Below, piece by piece: positions 35,378 through 45,417 of a DNA stretch of 64,000 bases; positions within the stretch are counted from its first letter, which is position 1; every line of letters begins with the position of its first letter. The DNA is from Prolixibacteraceae bacterium (GTDB lineage: Bacteria; Bacteroidota; Bacteroidia; Bacteroidales; Prolixibacteraceae): contig JAIBEZ010000098.1 in assembly GCA_019459485.1 (NCBI GenBank), positions 62,001 through 126,000 on the forward strand, written 5' to 3'. The notes beneath the pieces were generated by a model, which saw only the letters and a program-made list of their open reading frames with translations, was not told the DNA's origin and made no database searches. A program made the position numbers and the translations under genes.

Positions 35378-37957
35378 ATGAAACTTAGGCAAAACCTTAT
35401 TTTAGTAATTTCTTCTCTGTTCCTGTTATTCGGGTGCCAGCCCAAAGACCCCAATCTGATGGTCACAACCGAACTTTCGGCAAACTGGAGTTTCACTCAG
35501 GCCGGCAAAAATGAATGGTTACCCGCAACTGTTCCCGGAAGTGTTCATACTGACCTGCTCCAAAACGGATTGATTAAAGATCCTTTTTACCGCCTGAACG
35601 AACACGATCTGCAATGGATAGACAAGGAAAACTGGGAGTATAAAACCACCATCAATGTTGGTGAAGACTTTATGAAACACGACCGGGTTGCGCTGGACTT
35701 TAAAGGTTTGGACACTTATGCCGATGTGTTTGTAAACGACTCGCTGGTACTCTCGGCCGATAACATGTTCCGCGAATGGCTGGTCGATGTAAAACCAAAT
35801 CTTATAGCCGGTGCCAACGAACTTCGTATTTTATTCCGTTCACCCATTGTAGAAGGTCTCAAAAAATACGATGCCAACGACTATGTGATTCCGGTTTCGC
35901 CCAACGATCTGGCCGAAATTGGTCAGGTTGAAGGCAATAAAATGGTGTCGGTTTATACCCGCAAGGCAGGTTATCATTTCGGTTGGGACTGGGGTCCACG
36001 CCTGGTTTCAAGTGGTTTGTGGCGTCCGGTATTCCTTACAGCCTGGGACGATGCCCGAATTGAAAACCTGCAATTGAAACAAAATCAGGTTTCGGAAAGT
36101 GAAGCTGCACTGACAGCCGTTTTCGAGATTGACGCCAGTGCCGCAAATAATGCAACCATCAGTATTGAAAACGATGGTGTTGAACTCGCGAAGGCCGATG
36201 TTCAACTGAAGGAAGGCATTTCAACGTATTCAGTTGATTTTAAAATTGCCAACCCGAAACTTTGGTGGACCAATGGGTTGGGCGAAGCTCATTTGTACAA
36301 TATAAAAGGCAAACTGGCCATTGGCAAACGTTTCGCTGAAAAATCGGAACGTATCGGAATCCGCACGCTCGAATTGGTTCGCGACAAAGACGAAAAGGGA
36401 ACTTCATTCTACTACAAGCTAAATGGTGTTCCGGTTTTTATGAAAGGAGCCAACTACATTCCGAACGACGTTTTCCCGGCCCGTGTGACGGAAGAAATGT
36501 ACCGGAAAGTCATTCATACTTCCAAAATATCGAATTTCAATATGCTTCGTGTTTGGGGCGGCGGAATTTATGAAAACGACCTTTTCTATGATTTATGCGA
36601 CGAAAACGGCTTGCTGGTTTGGCAGGATTTTATGTTTGCCTGTGCCATGTTCCCCGGCGACGAAGCTTTTCTTGAAAACGTGAAACAGGAAGCAACCGAC
36701 AACATTAAACGACTACGTAACCACCCGAGTATTGCCATGTGGTGCGGAAACAACGAAATTCTGGCTGCCTGGTTTGGCTGGGGCTGGAAACAAAAGGAAG
36801 AAGCTGCCAACAAAGAAAATGCTGACAAAATTTGGAAATCGTACACCGATATTTTCCTGAAAATTTTACCTGAAGCTGTTGCTGCCAACGATCCCGGACG
36901 CAGTTACTGGGATTCATCGCCTGCTTCAGGCCCGGGCATTCCGGCTGATTTGGCCAACGGCGACGAACATTACTGGGGAGTTTGGTGGGGCAAAGAACCG
37001 TTTAAAAACTACGCTACACACATCGCACGTTTCATGAGCGAATATGGATTTCAATCATTTCCTGAATTGAAAACAGTGAAACAATATGCCGCGCCTGAAG
37101 ATTACGACATTTTTTCCGAAGTAATGAAGTCGCATCAGCGTTCGTCGATCGGAAACGGAACCATCGAATATTACATGCTTCAGGATTACAAAAAGCCGAA
37201 GAATTTTGAATCGTTCCTGTATGTAAACCATGTGTTGCAGGCCGAAGGAATCAAATTCGCACTCGAAGGTCATCGCCGGGCTGCACCTTATTGCATGGGA
37301 AGTTTGTACTGGCAGATTAACGACTGCTGGCCGGTTGCTTCGTGGAGTTCGACCGATTATTATCAACGTTGGAAAGCGTTGCAATACTTTGCCAAAAAGG
37401 GATTTGAACCAGTTTTGGTTTCGCCTTATCAGGAAAAAGACTCGCTTAAAATTGACGTAATAAATGACAAACTTTCTGAAATTAAAGCACAATTGGTTGT
37501 GAAAGTGCTCGATTTCTCCGGAAATGAAATCAGGAGAGAAGTCAAGGAGGTGACTGTTCCGGCGAATTCAAGCAATACCTTTTTTGCCGCCAAAACATTT
37601 CAGTTTTTGATGAACCTTCAGCCCAGAACACAATTCCTTGTGGTTGAATTGCTTGAAAACGAAAAAATAATTTCGGACAATACACTATTTTTCAGGCCAA
37701 TAAAAGACGTCGTGCTTCCAACGCCAACCGTGAATTATGAAATAAATGCGGTTGACGGCGGTTTCGAAATCACTTTGAACTCCGATCAATTGGCAAAAAA
37801 CCTCTATATGACCATCGGCGATGAAGAAGGATTTTTCAGCGATAATTATTTCGACCTCATTCCCGGAAAAACAGTGAAAGTAAAGCTTGAAACGAATATT
37901 TTGAAAGAGAAATTGGACGGAATATTTGCCATTCAAACGCTTGATTCTTCATTTTAA
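35378..37957 (+). CDS. beta-mannosidase (GH2), lipoprotein
   Basis: The 859-residue enzyme removes terminal beta-mannose. A lipoprotein signal (about 1-20, ILVISSLFLLFGC) puts it at the cell envelope. GH2 features follow: jelly-roll SANWSFTQAGKNEW and ATVPGSVHTDLLQNG, the WDWGPRLVSSGLWRPV segment, acid/base E460 in WCGNNE, and nucleophile E555 in MSEYGFQSFPE. NGVPVFMKGANYIPND is typical of the mannosidase subgroup. It is a single gene preceded by its own promoter region. Confidence 0.93.
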   Translation: MKLRQNLILVISSLFLLFGCQPKDPNLMVTTELSANWSFTQAGKNEWLPATVPGSVHTDLLQNGLIKDPFYRLNEHDLQWIDKENWEYKTTINVGEDFMKHDRVALDFKGLDTYADVFVNDSLVLSADNMFREWLVDVKPNLIAGANELRILFRSPIVEGLKKYDANDYVIPVSPNDLAEIGQVEGNKMVSVYTRKAGYHFGWDWGPRLVSSGLWRPVFLTAWDDARIENLQLKQNQVSESEAALTAVFEIDASAANNATISIENDGVELAKADVQLKEGISTYSVDFKIANPKLWWTNGLGEAHLYNIKGKLAIGKRFAEKSERIGIRTLELVRDKDEKGTSFYYKLNGVPVFMKGANYIPNDVFPARVTEEMYRKVIHTSKISNFNMLRVWGGGIYENDLFYDLCDENGLLVWQDFMFACAMFPGDEAFLENVKQEATDNIKRLRNHPSIAMWCGNNEILAAWFGWGWKQKEEAANKENADKIWKSYTDIFLKILPEAVAANDPGRSYWDSSPASGPGIPADLANGDEHYWGVWWGKEPFKNYATHIARFMSEYGFQSFPELKTVKQYAAPEDYDIFSEVMKSHQRSSIGNGTIEYYMLQDYKKPKNFESFLYVNHVLQAEGIKFALEGHRRAAPYCMGSLYWQINDCWPVASWSSTDYYQRWKALQYFAKKGFEPVLVSPYQEKDSLKIDVINDKLSEIKAQLVVKVLDFSGNEIRREVKEVTVPANSSNTFFAAKTFQFLMNLQPRTQFLVVELLENEKIISDNTLFFRPIKDVVLPTPTVNYEINAVDGGFEITLNSDQLAKNLYMTIGDEEGFFSDNYFDLIPGKTVKVKLETNILKEKLDGIFAIQTLDSSF

Positions 37958-37979
37958 TAAGCTTTATATTGCCATTTAT

Positions 37980-38024
37980 AAATCCCCTTTGGTGTGAAAT
38001 CATTATTTTCACTAAAGGGGATTT
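37980..38024 (+). terminator. terminator after beta-mannosidase
   Basis: AAATCCCCTTT pairs perfectly with AAAGGGGATTT around a loop of about 22 bases, itself partly paired (GTGTGAAA/TTTTCAC). Confidence 0.75.
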
Positions 38025-38086
38025 ATTTGATTTTTAAAATAGTAGGCATAATATTTTGAAGCCGTTTTTTCATAATGATTTTTTTA

Positions 38087-38094
38087 TAGCTTTG
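38087..38094 (+). promoter_or_regulatory. -7 element TAGCTTTG
   Basis: An exact TAnnTTTG match 37 bases before the start of the response regulator. No properly spaced -33 TTTG was found; the nearest is at 38055. Confidence 0.4.
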
Positions 38095-38131
38095 TCAAGC
38101 TTTTAAAATATTTACAAAAGAGCCAGCATTT

Positions 38132-38512
38132 ATGGACTATAACTTTATCGGAAAAACTATTTTAATTGTTGAAGACGAAGAAGTTAGCCAGTTCTTTTTT
38201 GAAAAAGCATTAAAGAAAACCAGGGCAAATCTTTTTTTTGTTAAAGATGGGATCGAAGCAGTCGAGATGATCATGGAAAACACCGAAATTGATCTGGTTT
38301 TAATGGATATAAGGCTTCCCCGAATGAATGGAATTGAAGCAACGGCGAAAATAAAAGAAATAATTCCTGAAATCCCGGTAATTATACAAACGGCTTACGC
38401 GATGCATTCGGCTCAGGAGGAAGCGAGAAAGAGTGGTTGCGATGAATTTATAACCAAACCTATCAAAATAGAAACATTGCTTTCTATTCTGAAAAAGCAC
38501 CTGTTTTATTAA
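38132..38512 (+). CDS. single-domain response regulator
   Basis: The 126-residue protein is a lone receiver domain: acidic pocket E14-D15 in VEDEE, phospho-acceptor D59 in LVLMDIRLPRMNG, TAYA with the switch threonine, and lysine in ITKPI. There is no output domain, so it may relay phosphate or act by protein contact. It is convergent with yraN and the coding ends overlap by four bases. The cognate kinase is not in the window. Confidence 0.93.
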   Translation: MDYNFIGKTILIVEDEEVSQFFFEKALKKTRANLFFVKDGIEAVEMIMENTEIDLVLMDIRLPRMNGIEATAKIKEIIPEIPVIIQTAYAMHSAQEEARKSGCDEFITKPIKIETLLSILKKHLFY

Positions 38513-38874
38513 TTCACTGGTGGGTAAAAAGCATCTTTAAAGTGCTCTATTTCAAAACTCCTTCCATAAAAAACAATCGAAATTACATCAAAGCGGGTAT
38601 CAAGATTGACATTGTTTTCCAAAATATAAGCTTCTGCGGCATTTACCAAAAACCGGATTTTTTTGTTTGAAACAGCTTCTGTTGGGTGCTCGTACGAATC
38701 GGTTCCCCGTGCTTTCACTTCAACAATTACAAGTTCGTTGCCATCTTTTGCAATGATGTCGATTTCCAGATGGTGCGAAAACCAGTTCAATGCCAGTATT
38801 TCATATCCTTTTGACCGTAGATGTTCAACTGCCAGCTCTTCACCTTTTCGTCCGAGTTCGTGTGCTTTGCTCAT
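38509..38874 (-). CDS. YraN family protein (UPF0102, nuclease-like fold)
   Basis: The 121-residue protein shows the restriction-endonuclease-like core of YraN: GRKGEELAVEHLRSKGYEIL, then LEIDIIAKDGNELVIVEVKAR with the D..E.K triad, then TEAVSNKKIRFLVNAAEAYI. Catalytic activity of the family is not established. The ATG at 38874 overlaps the stop of the LD-carboxypeptidase gene (ATGA), so the two form one operon. Confidence 0.92.
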   Translation of the reverse strand: MSKAHELGRKGEELAVEHLRSKGYEILALNWFSHHLEIDIIAKDGNELVIVEVKARGTDSYEHPTEAVSNKKIRFLVNAAEAYILENNVNLDTRFDVISIVFYGRSFEIEHFKDAFYPPVN

Positions 38875-39776
38875 ATCTGAATCCGTTTTAAGGTACACGT
38901 ATCTTCTACTTCCAGACGATATTGGGCGCCTAACATCAGCGAAAGGTTTTTGGGAATATGACCGACCGGAAAGTCGAAACAAACCGGAAATTGATATTCC
39001 TTAACGGATTCCAGTATAATTTCATAAGCCGATTTGCCAAACGGGCTCTCATTGTCTTTCATGTCGGTAAAACCGCCAACCACCAATCCTGCCAGATTTT
39101 TTAGCTGACCCGTCAACCGGAAGTTTTGCATCATCCGGTCGAGGTGATAAAGGTATTCTGATAAATCTTCGATCAAAAGAATATTTCCGGAAGTGTCAAT
39201 CTGCCAGGGCGTTCCCTGAAGGCTGTATAGCAGTGATAAATTTCCGCCAACCAATTCTCCTGAACAAATACCTTTACGATTCAGCGGGTTTGTTGTTGTT
39301 TCCAGCTGTGATTTTCCGGTTGAAAGCAACTCTATCAGGCTTAAAAAACTTCGGGTCGGCTTTTTATTTTCAAGAAAAAAAGCAGGCATGGCACCATGGA
39401 TACTTGCCAATCCAAGTTTATTTAAAATCGAATGTAAAACAGTTACATCGCTGAACCCAACCAGCCATTTTGGATTTTTCAGTAAAGGTGAAAAATCTAT
39501 TTTTTCAATCATGCGAACGGTGCCATATCCTCCCCGCGCGCAAATAATGGCCTTGGTTTGGGTGTCATCTATCGCTTCTTGTATATCAGCCGCACGTTGC
39601 TGATCGTTTCCTGAATACTGAAAATTCCGGTCGAAAACATGTTTGCCTATCAGCACTTCATAGCCAACATCCTGCAGCAACTCAATACCCGGAAGCACTT
39701 TGTCTTTCTGCACTTTACCGGCAGGAGCCACAATCCGGATGCGGTCGCCTTTTTGAAGGTATTCAGGAAAAATCAT
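38871..39776 (-). CDS. LD-carboxypeptidase (peptidase S66)
   Basis: S66 enzymes trim the terminal D-alanine of tetrapeptide stems in murein recycling. The 301-residue protein has IRIVAPAGKV, the glycine-rich ICARGGYGTVRMIE, the nucleophile serine in VGFSDVTVLH (about 110), a glutamate region LVGGNLSLLYSL, and the histidine in FPVGHIPKNLS. The length is normal. There is no signal, so it is cytoplasmic. It is coupled to yraN. Confidence 0.93.
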   Translation of the reverse strand: MIFPEYLQKGDRIRIVAPAGKVQKDKVLPGIELLQDVGYEVLIGKHVFDRNFQYSGNDQQRAADIQEAIDDTQTKAIICARGGYGTVRMIEKIDFSPLLKNPKWLVGFSDVTVLHSILNKLGLASIHGAMPAFFLENKKPTRSFLSLIELLSTGKSQLETTTNPLNRKGICSGELVGGNLSLLYSLQGTPWQIDTSGNILLIEDLSEYLYHLDRMMQNFRLTGQLKNLAGLVVGGFTDMKDNESPFGKSAYEIILESVKEYQFPVCFDFPVGHIPKNLSLMLGAQYRLEVEDTCTLKRIQI

Positions 39777-39848
39777 CAGCGGGAAGGTTAATGTTTTTTA
39801 ATTCTCAAAAGTGGTAAAAAAGCACTGTGCTACGAAGTATTGGCTGAT

Positions 39849-39884
39849 AAAAAAAGCGACCCATATTCCGGATCGCCTTTTTAA
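39849..39884 (-). terminator. terminator after mscL
   Basis: On the minus strand GCGATCC pairs with GGGTCGC (one G-T) and is followed by TTTTTTT. Confidence 0.75.
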
Positions 39885-39896
39885 AATTAAATATCC

Positions 39897-40325
39897 TTAT
39901 TGCTTTTTCAGCAGGTCTCTGATTTCGGCCAGTAAAACCTCTTCATTTGTAGGTGGAGGTGGGGCTGGAGCTTCAACTACAACAACTTCCTCTTTCTTCT
40001 TCAGGCTGTTCATGGCCTTTATCATCATAAAAATGGCAAAGGCAATTATCAGAAAATCAACTGTTACCTGCAGAAAGTTTCCGTAATTAATTGTCACAGC
40101 CTGTGTTGCTATGGCTCCGGCGGCATCGAGAACAGGATCTTTTAGTGTGATTTTTAAATCGGTAAATTTTACTCCTCCGAGCAAAAGCCCAATAGGAGGC
40201 ATAATTACATCGGCTACAACCGAACTGATTATTTTCCCGAATGCACCACCAATGATGATACCCACAGCCATGTCAACCACGTTTCCGCGCATGGCAAAAG
40301 CTTTAAACTCATCAACCATTTTCAT
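39897..40325 (-). CDS. mscL: large-conductance mechanosensitive channel MscL
   Basis: MscL opens under membrane tension to release solutes on osmotic downshock. The 142-residue protein has the amphipathic N-helix and first helix [20 protein letters not shown], a periplasmic loop, the second helix [16 protein letters not shown], and the cytoplasmic helix at the end. An alanine-proline linker ([13 protein letters not shown]) before the C-terminal helix is typical. It is a single gene with its own terminator. Confidence 0.96.
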   Translation of the reverse strand: MKMVDEFKAFAMRGNVVDMAVGIIIGGAFGKIISSVVADVIMPPIGLLLGGVKFTDLKITLKDPVLDAAGAIATQAVTINYGNFLQVTVDFLIIAFAIFMMIKAMNSLKKKEEVVVVEAPAPPPPTNEEVLLAEIRDLLKKQ

Positions 40326-40397
40326 AAATGTAAATTTTAAGTTTGGAAATTGTGTCTGTTTAACCCAAAATATTATTTATAACGCTAAAATATTTAA

Positions 40398-41354
40398 TCA
40401 GTGTTTCAGATATTTTTCAGGACTAAAAATTACGGTTAATTTTTGAGAAAGCAATACCATTTCAAAATTATTATTGCCCAAAATTTCCCCATCGGCTTCG
40501 CCGGCAATCATTTGAGCTGAACTGATTAAAATATGATGAGCGTTGTGTGTTGAAACCCGGCGATCTTCTATGAATTTTCCAGAATACAATCCTGCCAGGT
40601 TGCGAAGTATTCCGAATAAACCGATTTTTCGGATGATGGTGACCTGAAAATGACCATTATCGGGAACTGCTCCGGGCGCCTGCATCATGCCCCCGCCATT
40701 AAATTTACCAATACCGGCGCTGACCGAAAATATCAATTCATCAATTTTTTGCCCGTCAATTATTACGCGGGTTTTTGTTGTTTCAAATTTCAAAAAGCTT
40801 GCTCCAAGTGCTTGCAGGTATAGCAATATTCCCTTTTTCCCTTTGTTTTTCAGCATGTTCGTTTTTGCAGCTACCATTGCATCGAATCCAAAACCGGCCA
40901 TGTTGGCAAAATAACAGGTTTTTGCCGATTCGTTTTCTGAAAAGGAAATACGGCCAACATCCTGTCGCATGGTATTGCCCTTCTGCAATAGTTTTATCGC
41001 TGCGTTGTAATCGTTTGGAATCCCGAATGTTTTTATCCAGTCGTTACCGGTTCCAACGGGAATCATGCCAATCGTAATTTCTTCAGGAGGGCACACCGTT
41101 TGCAAAAAGATTCCATTCACGGCCTCATTCAGGGTGCCATCACCTCCGGCTATAATCAGGTTGCGAAATCCCTGTTCAATGGCTTGAATGGTTAATTGAA
41201 TGGTATGCTTTGGATATTCCGAAATAGCCAGTATAAATTGTAATCCATCTTTAGTCAGAAGTTTAACAATTTCTGCCTGATCTTTTTTACCTCTGTCCGA
41301 TCCGGCATGTGGGTTCAGAATAACCAACCATTTTATTTCCGATTGCTTTTCCAT
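40398..41354 (-). CDS. diacylglycerol kinase family lipid kinase
   Basis: The 318-residue protein has the DAGK catalytic pattern: ILNPHAGSDRGKK, IIAGGDGTLNEAVNGI (about 74-88), and GMIPVGTGNDWIKTFGIP. A C-terminal YegS-like half carries GEADGEIL. Members phosphorylate diacylglycerol, sphingoid bases or undecaprenol-like lipids; the substrate cannot be told from sequence. It is cytoplasmic or membrane-peripheral. Confidence 0.9.
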   Translation of the reverse strand: MEKQSEIKWLVILNPHAGSDRGKKDQAEIVKLLTKDGLQFILAISEYPKHTIQLTIQAIEQGFRNLIIAGGDGTLNEAVNGIFLQTVCPPEEITIGMIPVGTGNDWIKTFGIPNDYNAAIKLLQKGNTMRQDVGRISFSENESAKTCYFANMAGFGFDAMVAAKTNMLKNKGKKGILLYLQALGASFLKFETTKTRVIIDGQKIDELIFSVSAGIGKFNGGGMMQAPGAVPDNGHFQVTIIRKIGLFGILRNLAGLYSGKFIEDRRVSTHNAHHILISSAQMIAGEADGEILGNNNFEMVLLSQKLTVIFSPEKYLKH

Positions 41355-41409
41355 GCATGAAAATAGTGCTTATTAAAGTCAATCAAGATAAAGAAAAAAC
41401 TGATCTGTT

Positions 41410-42060
41410 TTAGCCCAGCAGTAATTCTGCAAGTTCATCAACCGATTCGACCAGGAAATCCGGGTTACAGGCATTGAGCGACTCGGGTGTTCCAAAGCCG
41501 TAACCAACAGCGATGGCCGATATTTCATTTTCCTTGGCGCCAATCAGGTCGTAATGCGTGTCGCCGATCATCACTACTGAAGAAGACGGATGAATGCGGT
41601 TTCGTTCCATTAACTCTGCAATCAGCTGGCCTTTTCCTGAGTGTTTTCCCGAAGCCTCTGCACCTTGCAGATCGTCGATGTACCGGTCGAATTCAAAATG
41701 CCGGATGATCATTTTGGCGTATTTCTCCAATTTCGAAGTAACCACATAAATGTGTTTTCCTGAAAGGTGTAACTCTTCAAGCAATTCCCCAATTCCGGAA
41801 TAAGGTTCGTTTTCGTACAATCCTTTTTCACCGAAATAAGTGCGGAAATGTTCCACTGCCAGATTTGTATTTCGTTCATTCAGTCCGAACAGGTTTTTAA
41901 ATCCGTCCTGAAGTGGCGGACCAACAAAGCGTTCGAGGATTTCGTTGCTGTAACCATCAATTTGCATTTGCCGCAAAGCATATTTCAACGAATTGCCAAT
42001 TCCCAATCTTGGATTGGTCAGGGTTCCGTCGAGGTCAAAAAGGATGTGGGAGAAAGGCAT
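41410..42060 (-). CDS. HAD-family phosphatase (phosphoglycolate phosphatase-like)
   Basis: The 216-residue protein has HAD motif I FDLDGTLT (residues 8-15), motif II VVTSK, and motif IV VMIGDTHYDLIGAKEN. The helical cap follows motif I (C1 type), as in Gph and PpaX. The ATG at 42060 is two codons before HILFDLDGT; the open frame extends upstream into the repeat region and this part is discarded. The substrate is uncertain. Confidence 0.88.
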   Translation of the reverse strand: MPFSHILFDLDGTLTNPRLGIGNSLKYALRQMQIDGYSNEILERFVGPPLQDGFKNLFGLNERNTNLAVEHFRTYFGEKGLYENEPYSGIGELLEELHLSGKHIYVVTSKLEKYAKMIIRHFEFDRYIDDLQGAEASGKHSGKGQLIAELMERNRIHPSSSVVMIGDTHYDLIGAKENEISAIAVGYGFGTPESLNACNPDFLVESVDELAELLLG

Positions 42061-42176
42061 AAAGAAGTTAAAGGTTATGAGTTTAAAGTTCAAAGTTAAA
42101 GGTAACTCATTCAATTAATAATGTGAATTCACTATTCAAAGCTCAACTTTAAACGTTGAACCTTAAACTTTAAACT
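42061..42176. repeat. TTTAAAGTTCAAAGTT-type intergenic repeat
   Basis: Rows of short units (AAAGTTAAAGG, TTTAAAGTTCAAAG) are followed by the inverted sense (CTTTAAACGTTGAACC, TTAAACTTTAAACT). It belongs to the same loose family as the islands near 15141, 22969 and 24066. Confidence 0.6.
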
Positions 42177-42468
42177 ACATGGAAATGAAAATGCGTTTCT
42201 TCGTTCTGCTGGCAGTTTTGGCCTTTTCTTCGAGCAAATCGTAGTCAGCTTTCCGGCTTTTCACAAATTCATTAAAAGTTTCTTCCGACTGCCATTCGTC
42301 GATAACAAGAAATACTCCATCACCTTCGCCACTGTCGAGCACGTCCGTTCCCAGGTAGTCGGGCGATTTGCTGAAAAATCTCACCCATTCGCCTTTCGGA
42401 TCGTAAAAATTTTCAAATTTTTCACGTTCCTTGAATTTTACTTTTAATTCCCAAATTACCTTAAACAT
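42175..42468 (-). CDS. small protein, ABM/dimeric alpha-beta-barrel-like
   Basis: The 97-residue protein reads as one ferredoxin-like unit: VIWELKVKFKEREKFENFY, then GVFLVIDEWQSEETFNEFV, as in the antibiotic biosynthesis monooxygenase-like fold. No active residues identify a reaction. It follows the HAD gene's upstream region on the same strand. Confidence 0.75.
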   Translation of the reverse strand: MFKVIWELKVKFKEREKFENFYDPKGEWVRFFSKSPDYLGTDVLDSGEGDGVFLVIDEWQSEETFNEFVKSRKADYDLLEEKAKTASRTKKRIFISM

Positions 42469-42530
42469 AGACTGCTGTTTTAAACGACTGCAAATGTGCG
42501 GAAAAAGGATTACAGAATCAACAATTCAAG

Positions 42531-42560
42531 AAAAAACCGCCTTCCCGTAGGAAAGCGGTT
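42531..42560 (-). terminator. terminator downstream of metG
   Basis: On the minus strand AACCGC.TTCC pairs with GGAA.GCGGTT and is followed by TTTT. It lies about 145 bases after the metG stop. Confidence 0.75.
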
Positions 42561-42660
42561 CCGATTTATAGAGAGTAAGCAACCGATCCGCCTTGACGAC
42601 GGCACTGAGGCTTACGAAAACCGCACCAACAGTAGTTGGTACGATTGTATTTTAATCTGC

Positions 42661-42689
42661 GTAGAGACAAGGCAATGCCTTGTCTCTAC
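42661..42689. repeat. palindromic repeat GTAGAGACAAGGCA
   Basis: A perfect 14-base-pair palindrome with a one-base spacer. Palindromes of this form (GTAGAGAC...GTCTCTAC) are found scattered between genes in several phyla, as I recall. It sits 14 bases past the metG stop, between the gene and its terminator. Confidence 0.8.
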
Positions 42690-42703
42690 AACGGCGACCA
42701 ATT

Positions 42704-44737
42704 TTATTTTATTTCCGACCCGTTTTTTACCGGTGCGGTTGGTGTTACAAATTTCAGCGAACCGTCGGCATCCTGCGCCATCAGGATCATTCCCTGAGAT
42801 TGGATTCCTTTCAGTTCTTTGGGTTCGAGATTCACCAAAATGCTCACCTGCTGACCAATGATTTCTTCAGGAGTGTAATATTCGGCAATGCCCGAAACAA
42901 CCGTGCGTTTGTCGATTCCGGTGTCGATGGTCAGTTTCAGCAACTTTTTGGTTTTGGGCACGCGCTCCGCTTCCAGAATGGTTCCGGTGCGGATATCCAT
43001 TTTATTGAAATCGTCGAAAGTGCAGTTTTCCTTGGCAGGTGCGACCTGCGCATTGGCAACTTCGTTGGCCTTTTTGGTTGCCAACAGTTTGTTTACCTGA
43101 TTTTCAATCACTTCATCTTCAATTTTTTCGAACAGCAATTCCGGAGTATTTACCTGATGGCTGCCCGGTAACAGGTCGGTGCGACCCAGATTGCTCCAGT
43201 TCAGTTCGTCCATGTTCAGGAATCCGCGTAATTTATCCATGCTGAACGGAAGGAAAGGCGCGAAAATGATCGTCAGGTTGGCGGTAATCTGCAAACTTAC
43301 GTACATGATCGTTTTCACGCGTTCCGGATCTGTTTTTACGACGATCCACGGCTCGGCATCAGCAAGGTATTTGTTGCCCAAACGTGCCAGATCCATTGCA
43401 AACTTGAGTGCTTCGCGGAAGCGGTACTGGCCGATACTTTTCTCCACTTCGGCTTTTATTACTGAAATTTCGGCCAACGCAAGCTGGTCTGCCTGGGTAA
43501 GTTCACCTGCTTCAGGAACTTTTCCGGAGTAATATTTTTGGGTTAAAACCAGTGCGCGATTGACAAAATTACCAAGTACAGCAACCAGTTCGTTGTTGTT
43601 GCGGGTCTGGAAATCTTTCCAGGTAAAATCGTTGTCCTTTGTTTCAGGCGCGTTGGCAGTCAGTACATACTTCAGCACATCTTCCTTGCCCGGAAATTCT
43701 TCAAGATATTCGTGCAGCCAAACCGCCCAGTTGCGCGAAGTCGAAATTTTATCGCCTTCGAGGTTCAGGAATTCGTTGGCCGGAACGTTTTCAGGCAAAA
43801 TGTAAGAACCTTCGGCTTTCAGAATAACCGGAAAAATGATGCAATGGAAAACAATGTTGTCTTTGCCAATAAAATGTACCAGTTTGGTTTCCGGATCTTT
43901 CCACCATTTCTCCCAATCAGGAGTTAATTCTTTGGTAGCCGAAATGTATCCAATCGGTGCATCGAACCAAACATAAAGCACTTTGTTTTCAGCGCCCTCA
44001 ACCGGAACCGGCACACCCCAATCGAGGTCGCGGGTTACGGCACGTGGCTGCAAACCACCATCGATCCACGATTTACACTGACCGTAAACATTCGATTTCC
44101 ATTCCTTGTGACCTTCCAGAAGCCATTCTTTCAGCCAGCCTTCGTATTGGTCGAGCGGCAAATACCAGTGTTTGGTTTCTTTCAGCTCCGGAACATTTCC
44201 GCTGATCATCGATTTAGGATTGATCAGTTCATTCGGACTCAGCGCACTTCCACAGCTTTCGCACTGGTCGCCGTAAGCCTTTTCAAAGCCACATTTCGGG
44301 CAGGTTCCGGTGATGTACCGATCGGCCAAAAATTGTTTGTTTTCGGCGTCGTAATATTGTTCGGAGGTTTTTTCGATGAATTTTCCGTCCTGATAAAGTT
44401 TCAGGAAAATTTCGGAAGCAGTTTGGTGGTGAATCGGATCGCTGGTTCGGGCATAAATATCGAACGAAATCCCGAAACGCTGGAACGAATCTTTGATCAT
44501 GCCGTGGTATTTGTCCACGATATCCTGCGGGGTAACACCTTCATTCTTTGCTTTCAGGGTAATTGGCACGCCATGCTCGTCGGAGCCGCCGATAAAAGCC
44601 ACTTCCTGTCCGTTCATCCGGAGAAAACGGGCATAAATATCAGCCGGAACATACACGCCGGCAAGGTGACCGATATGAACAGGTCCGTTGGCATACGGCA
44701 AAGCCGAAGTAATGAGGGTACGTTTAAAGTCAGTCAT
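42704..44737 (-). CDS. metG: methionyl-tRNA synthetase
   Basis: It charges tRNA-Met with methionine. The 677-residue protein has the HIGH motif in GPVHIGH (about 18-24) and a zinc-binding knuckle [17 protein letters not shown] (about 146-162). The KMSKS loop is replaced by DKISTS (about 335), and a C-terminal EMAPII-like tRNA-binding domain (about 570-677) starts FNKMDIRTG. The length suits the two-zinc, appended-domain type. A -7 element TATCTTTG lies upstream. Confidence 0.97.
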   Translation of the reverse strand: MTDFKRTLITSALPYANGPVHIGHLAGVYVPADIYARFLRMNGQEVAFIGGSDEHGVPITLKAKNEGVTPQDIVDKYHGMIKDSFQRFGISFDIYARTSDPIHHQTASEIFLKLYQDGKFIEKTSEQYYDAENKQFLADRYITGTCPKCGFEKAYGDQCESCGSALSPNELINPKSMISGNVPELKETKHWYLPLDQYEGWLKEWLLEGHKEWKSNVYGQCKSWIDGGLQPRAVTRDLDWGVPVPVEGAENKVLYVWFDAPIGYISATKELTPDWEKWWKDPETKLVHFIGKDNIVFHCIIFPVILKAEGSYILPENVPANEFLNLEGDKISTSRNWAVWLHEYLEEFPGKEDVLKYVLTANAPETKDNDFTWKDFQTRNNNELVAVLGNFVNRALVLTQKYYSGKVPEAGELTQADQLALAEISVIKAEVEKSIGQYRFREALKFAMDLARLGNKYLADAEPWIVVKTDPERVKTIMYVSLQITANLTIIFAPFLPFSMDKLRGFLNMDELNWSNLGRTDLLPGSHQVNTPELLFEKIEDEVIENQVNKLLATKKANEVANAQVAPAKENCTFDDFNKMDIRTGTILEAERVPKTKKLLKLTIDTGIDKRTVVSGIAEYYTPEEIIGQQVSILVNLEPKELKGIQSQGMILMAQDADGSLKFVTPTAPVKNGSEIK

Positions 44738-44762
44738 TGTGCAATGATTTTATTGAGGGTGA

Positions 44763-44770
44763 CAAAGATA
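44763..44770 (-). promoter_or_regulatory. -7 element TATCTTTG upstream of metG
   Basis: An exact TAnnTTTG match on the minus strand 25 bases before the metG start codon; the -33 element is not clear. Confidence 0.5.
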
Positions 44771-44892
44771 AGCGAAAATTTGAGTCAGAAGGGAAAAGTG
44801 TTCAGTGGCAGTGGCAGTAAACATGCCAAATCACATATTTTTGAGTTTTCTGTTTTTAATTACCCGATCGCGAATTATGCATCAGTGGGAGG

Positions 44893-45417
44893 TTATTGCT
44901 CATGGCTCGTTTCATCTTCAAAAAGTTGACTTATTGTTTTCATAGCTAAAAACATTTTCTTGCTATCGGGGAGTAGAATAAATCCATACTTTGCATAGAA
45001 TTCTTCTGCCTTTTTATTCAACGGATCAACTACCACTGCAAAAGAACCAATTAATTGAGTTAATTCGTAGCTTTTCTTTAATGCATCAATTAACAAAATT
45101 GCACCGATTCCCTGTCTCTGATACTTTTTATCGACGGCTAACCGACCCAAGAGGGTTGCCGGAATAGATGAATATGATTTTGGCAACTGCTTTTTAACCT
45201 TTTCCGGAATTAAATCCAATGGAATACTATTGTTCGAAAGGGTATAATAGCCTTGTATTAATCCATTGGTTTTATCCTTTAAAATAAAGCAGGTTGAAAG
45301 TTTCCTTTTAATATCCTGATTTGCCTGCTCCTTTAAATATTTGTCAAGCATCATTTCCCCACACGAAAATTCATTCCTTGGGTGAGACGGATTAAGCATT
45401 TCTGTTAATCCATTCAT
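44893..45417 (-). CDS. GNAT acetyltransferase toxin (TacT/AtaT-like)
   Basis: The 174-residue protein has the acetyl-CoA-binding loop RQGIGAILL (about 101-109) and the opening typical of the toxin group: FSCGEMMLDKYLKEQANQD. Members acetylate the amino acid on charged tRNAs and so block translation. It lies directly after a DUF1778 gene with an ATGA overlap, the standard antitoxin-toxin order. The usual C-terminal YAKYGF motif is present. Confidence 0.9.
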   Translation of the reverse strand: MNGLTEMLNPSHPRNEFSCGEMMLDKYLKEQANQDIKRKLSTCFILKDKTNGLIQGYYTLSNNSIPLDLIPEKVKKQLPKSYSSIPATLLGRLAVDKKYQRQGIGAILLIDALKKSYELTQLIGSFAVVVDPLNKKAEEFYAKYGFILLPDSKKMFLAMKTISQLFEDETSHEQ

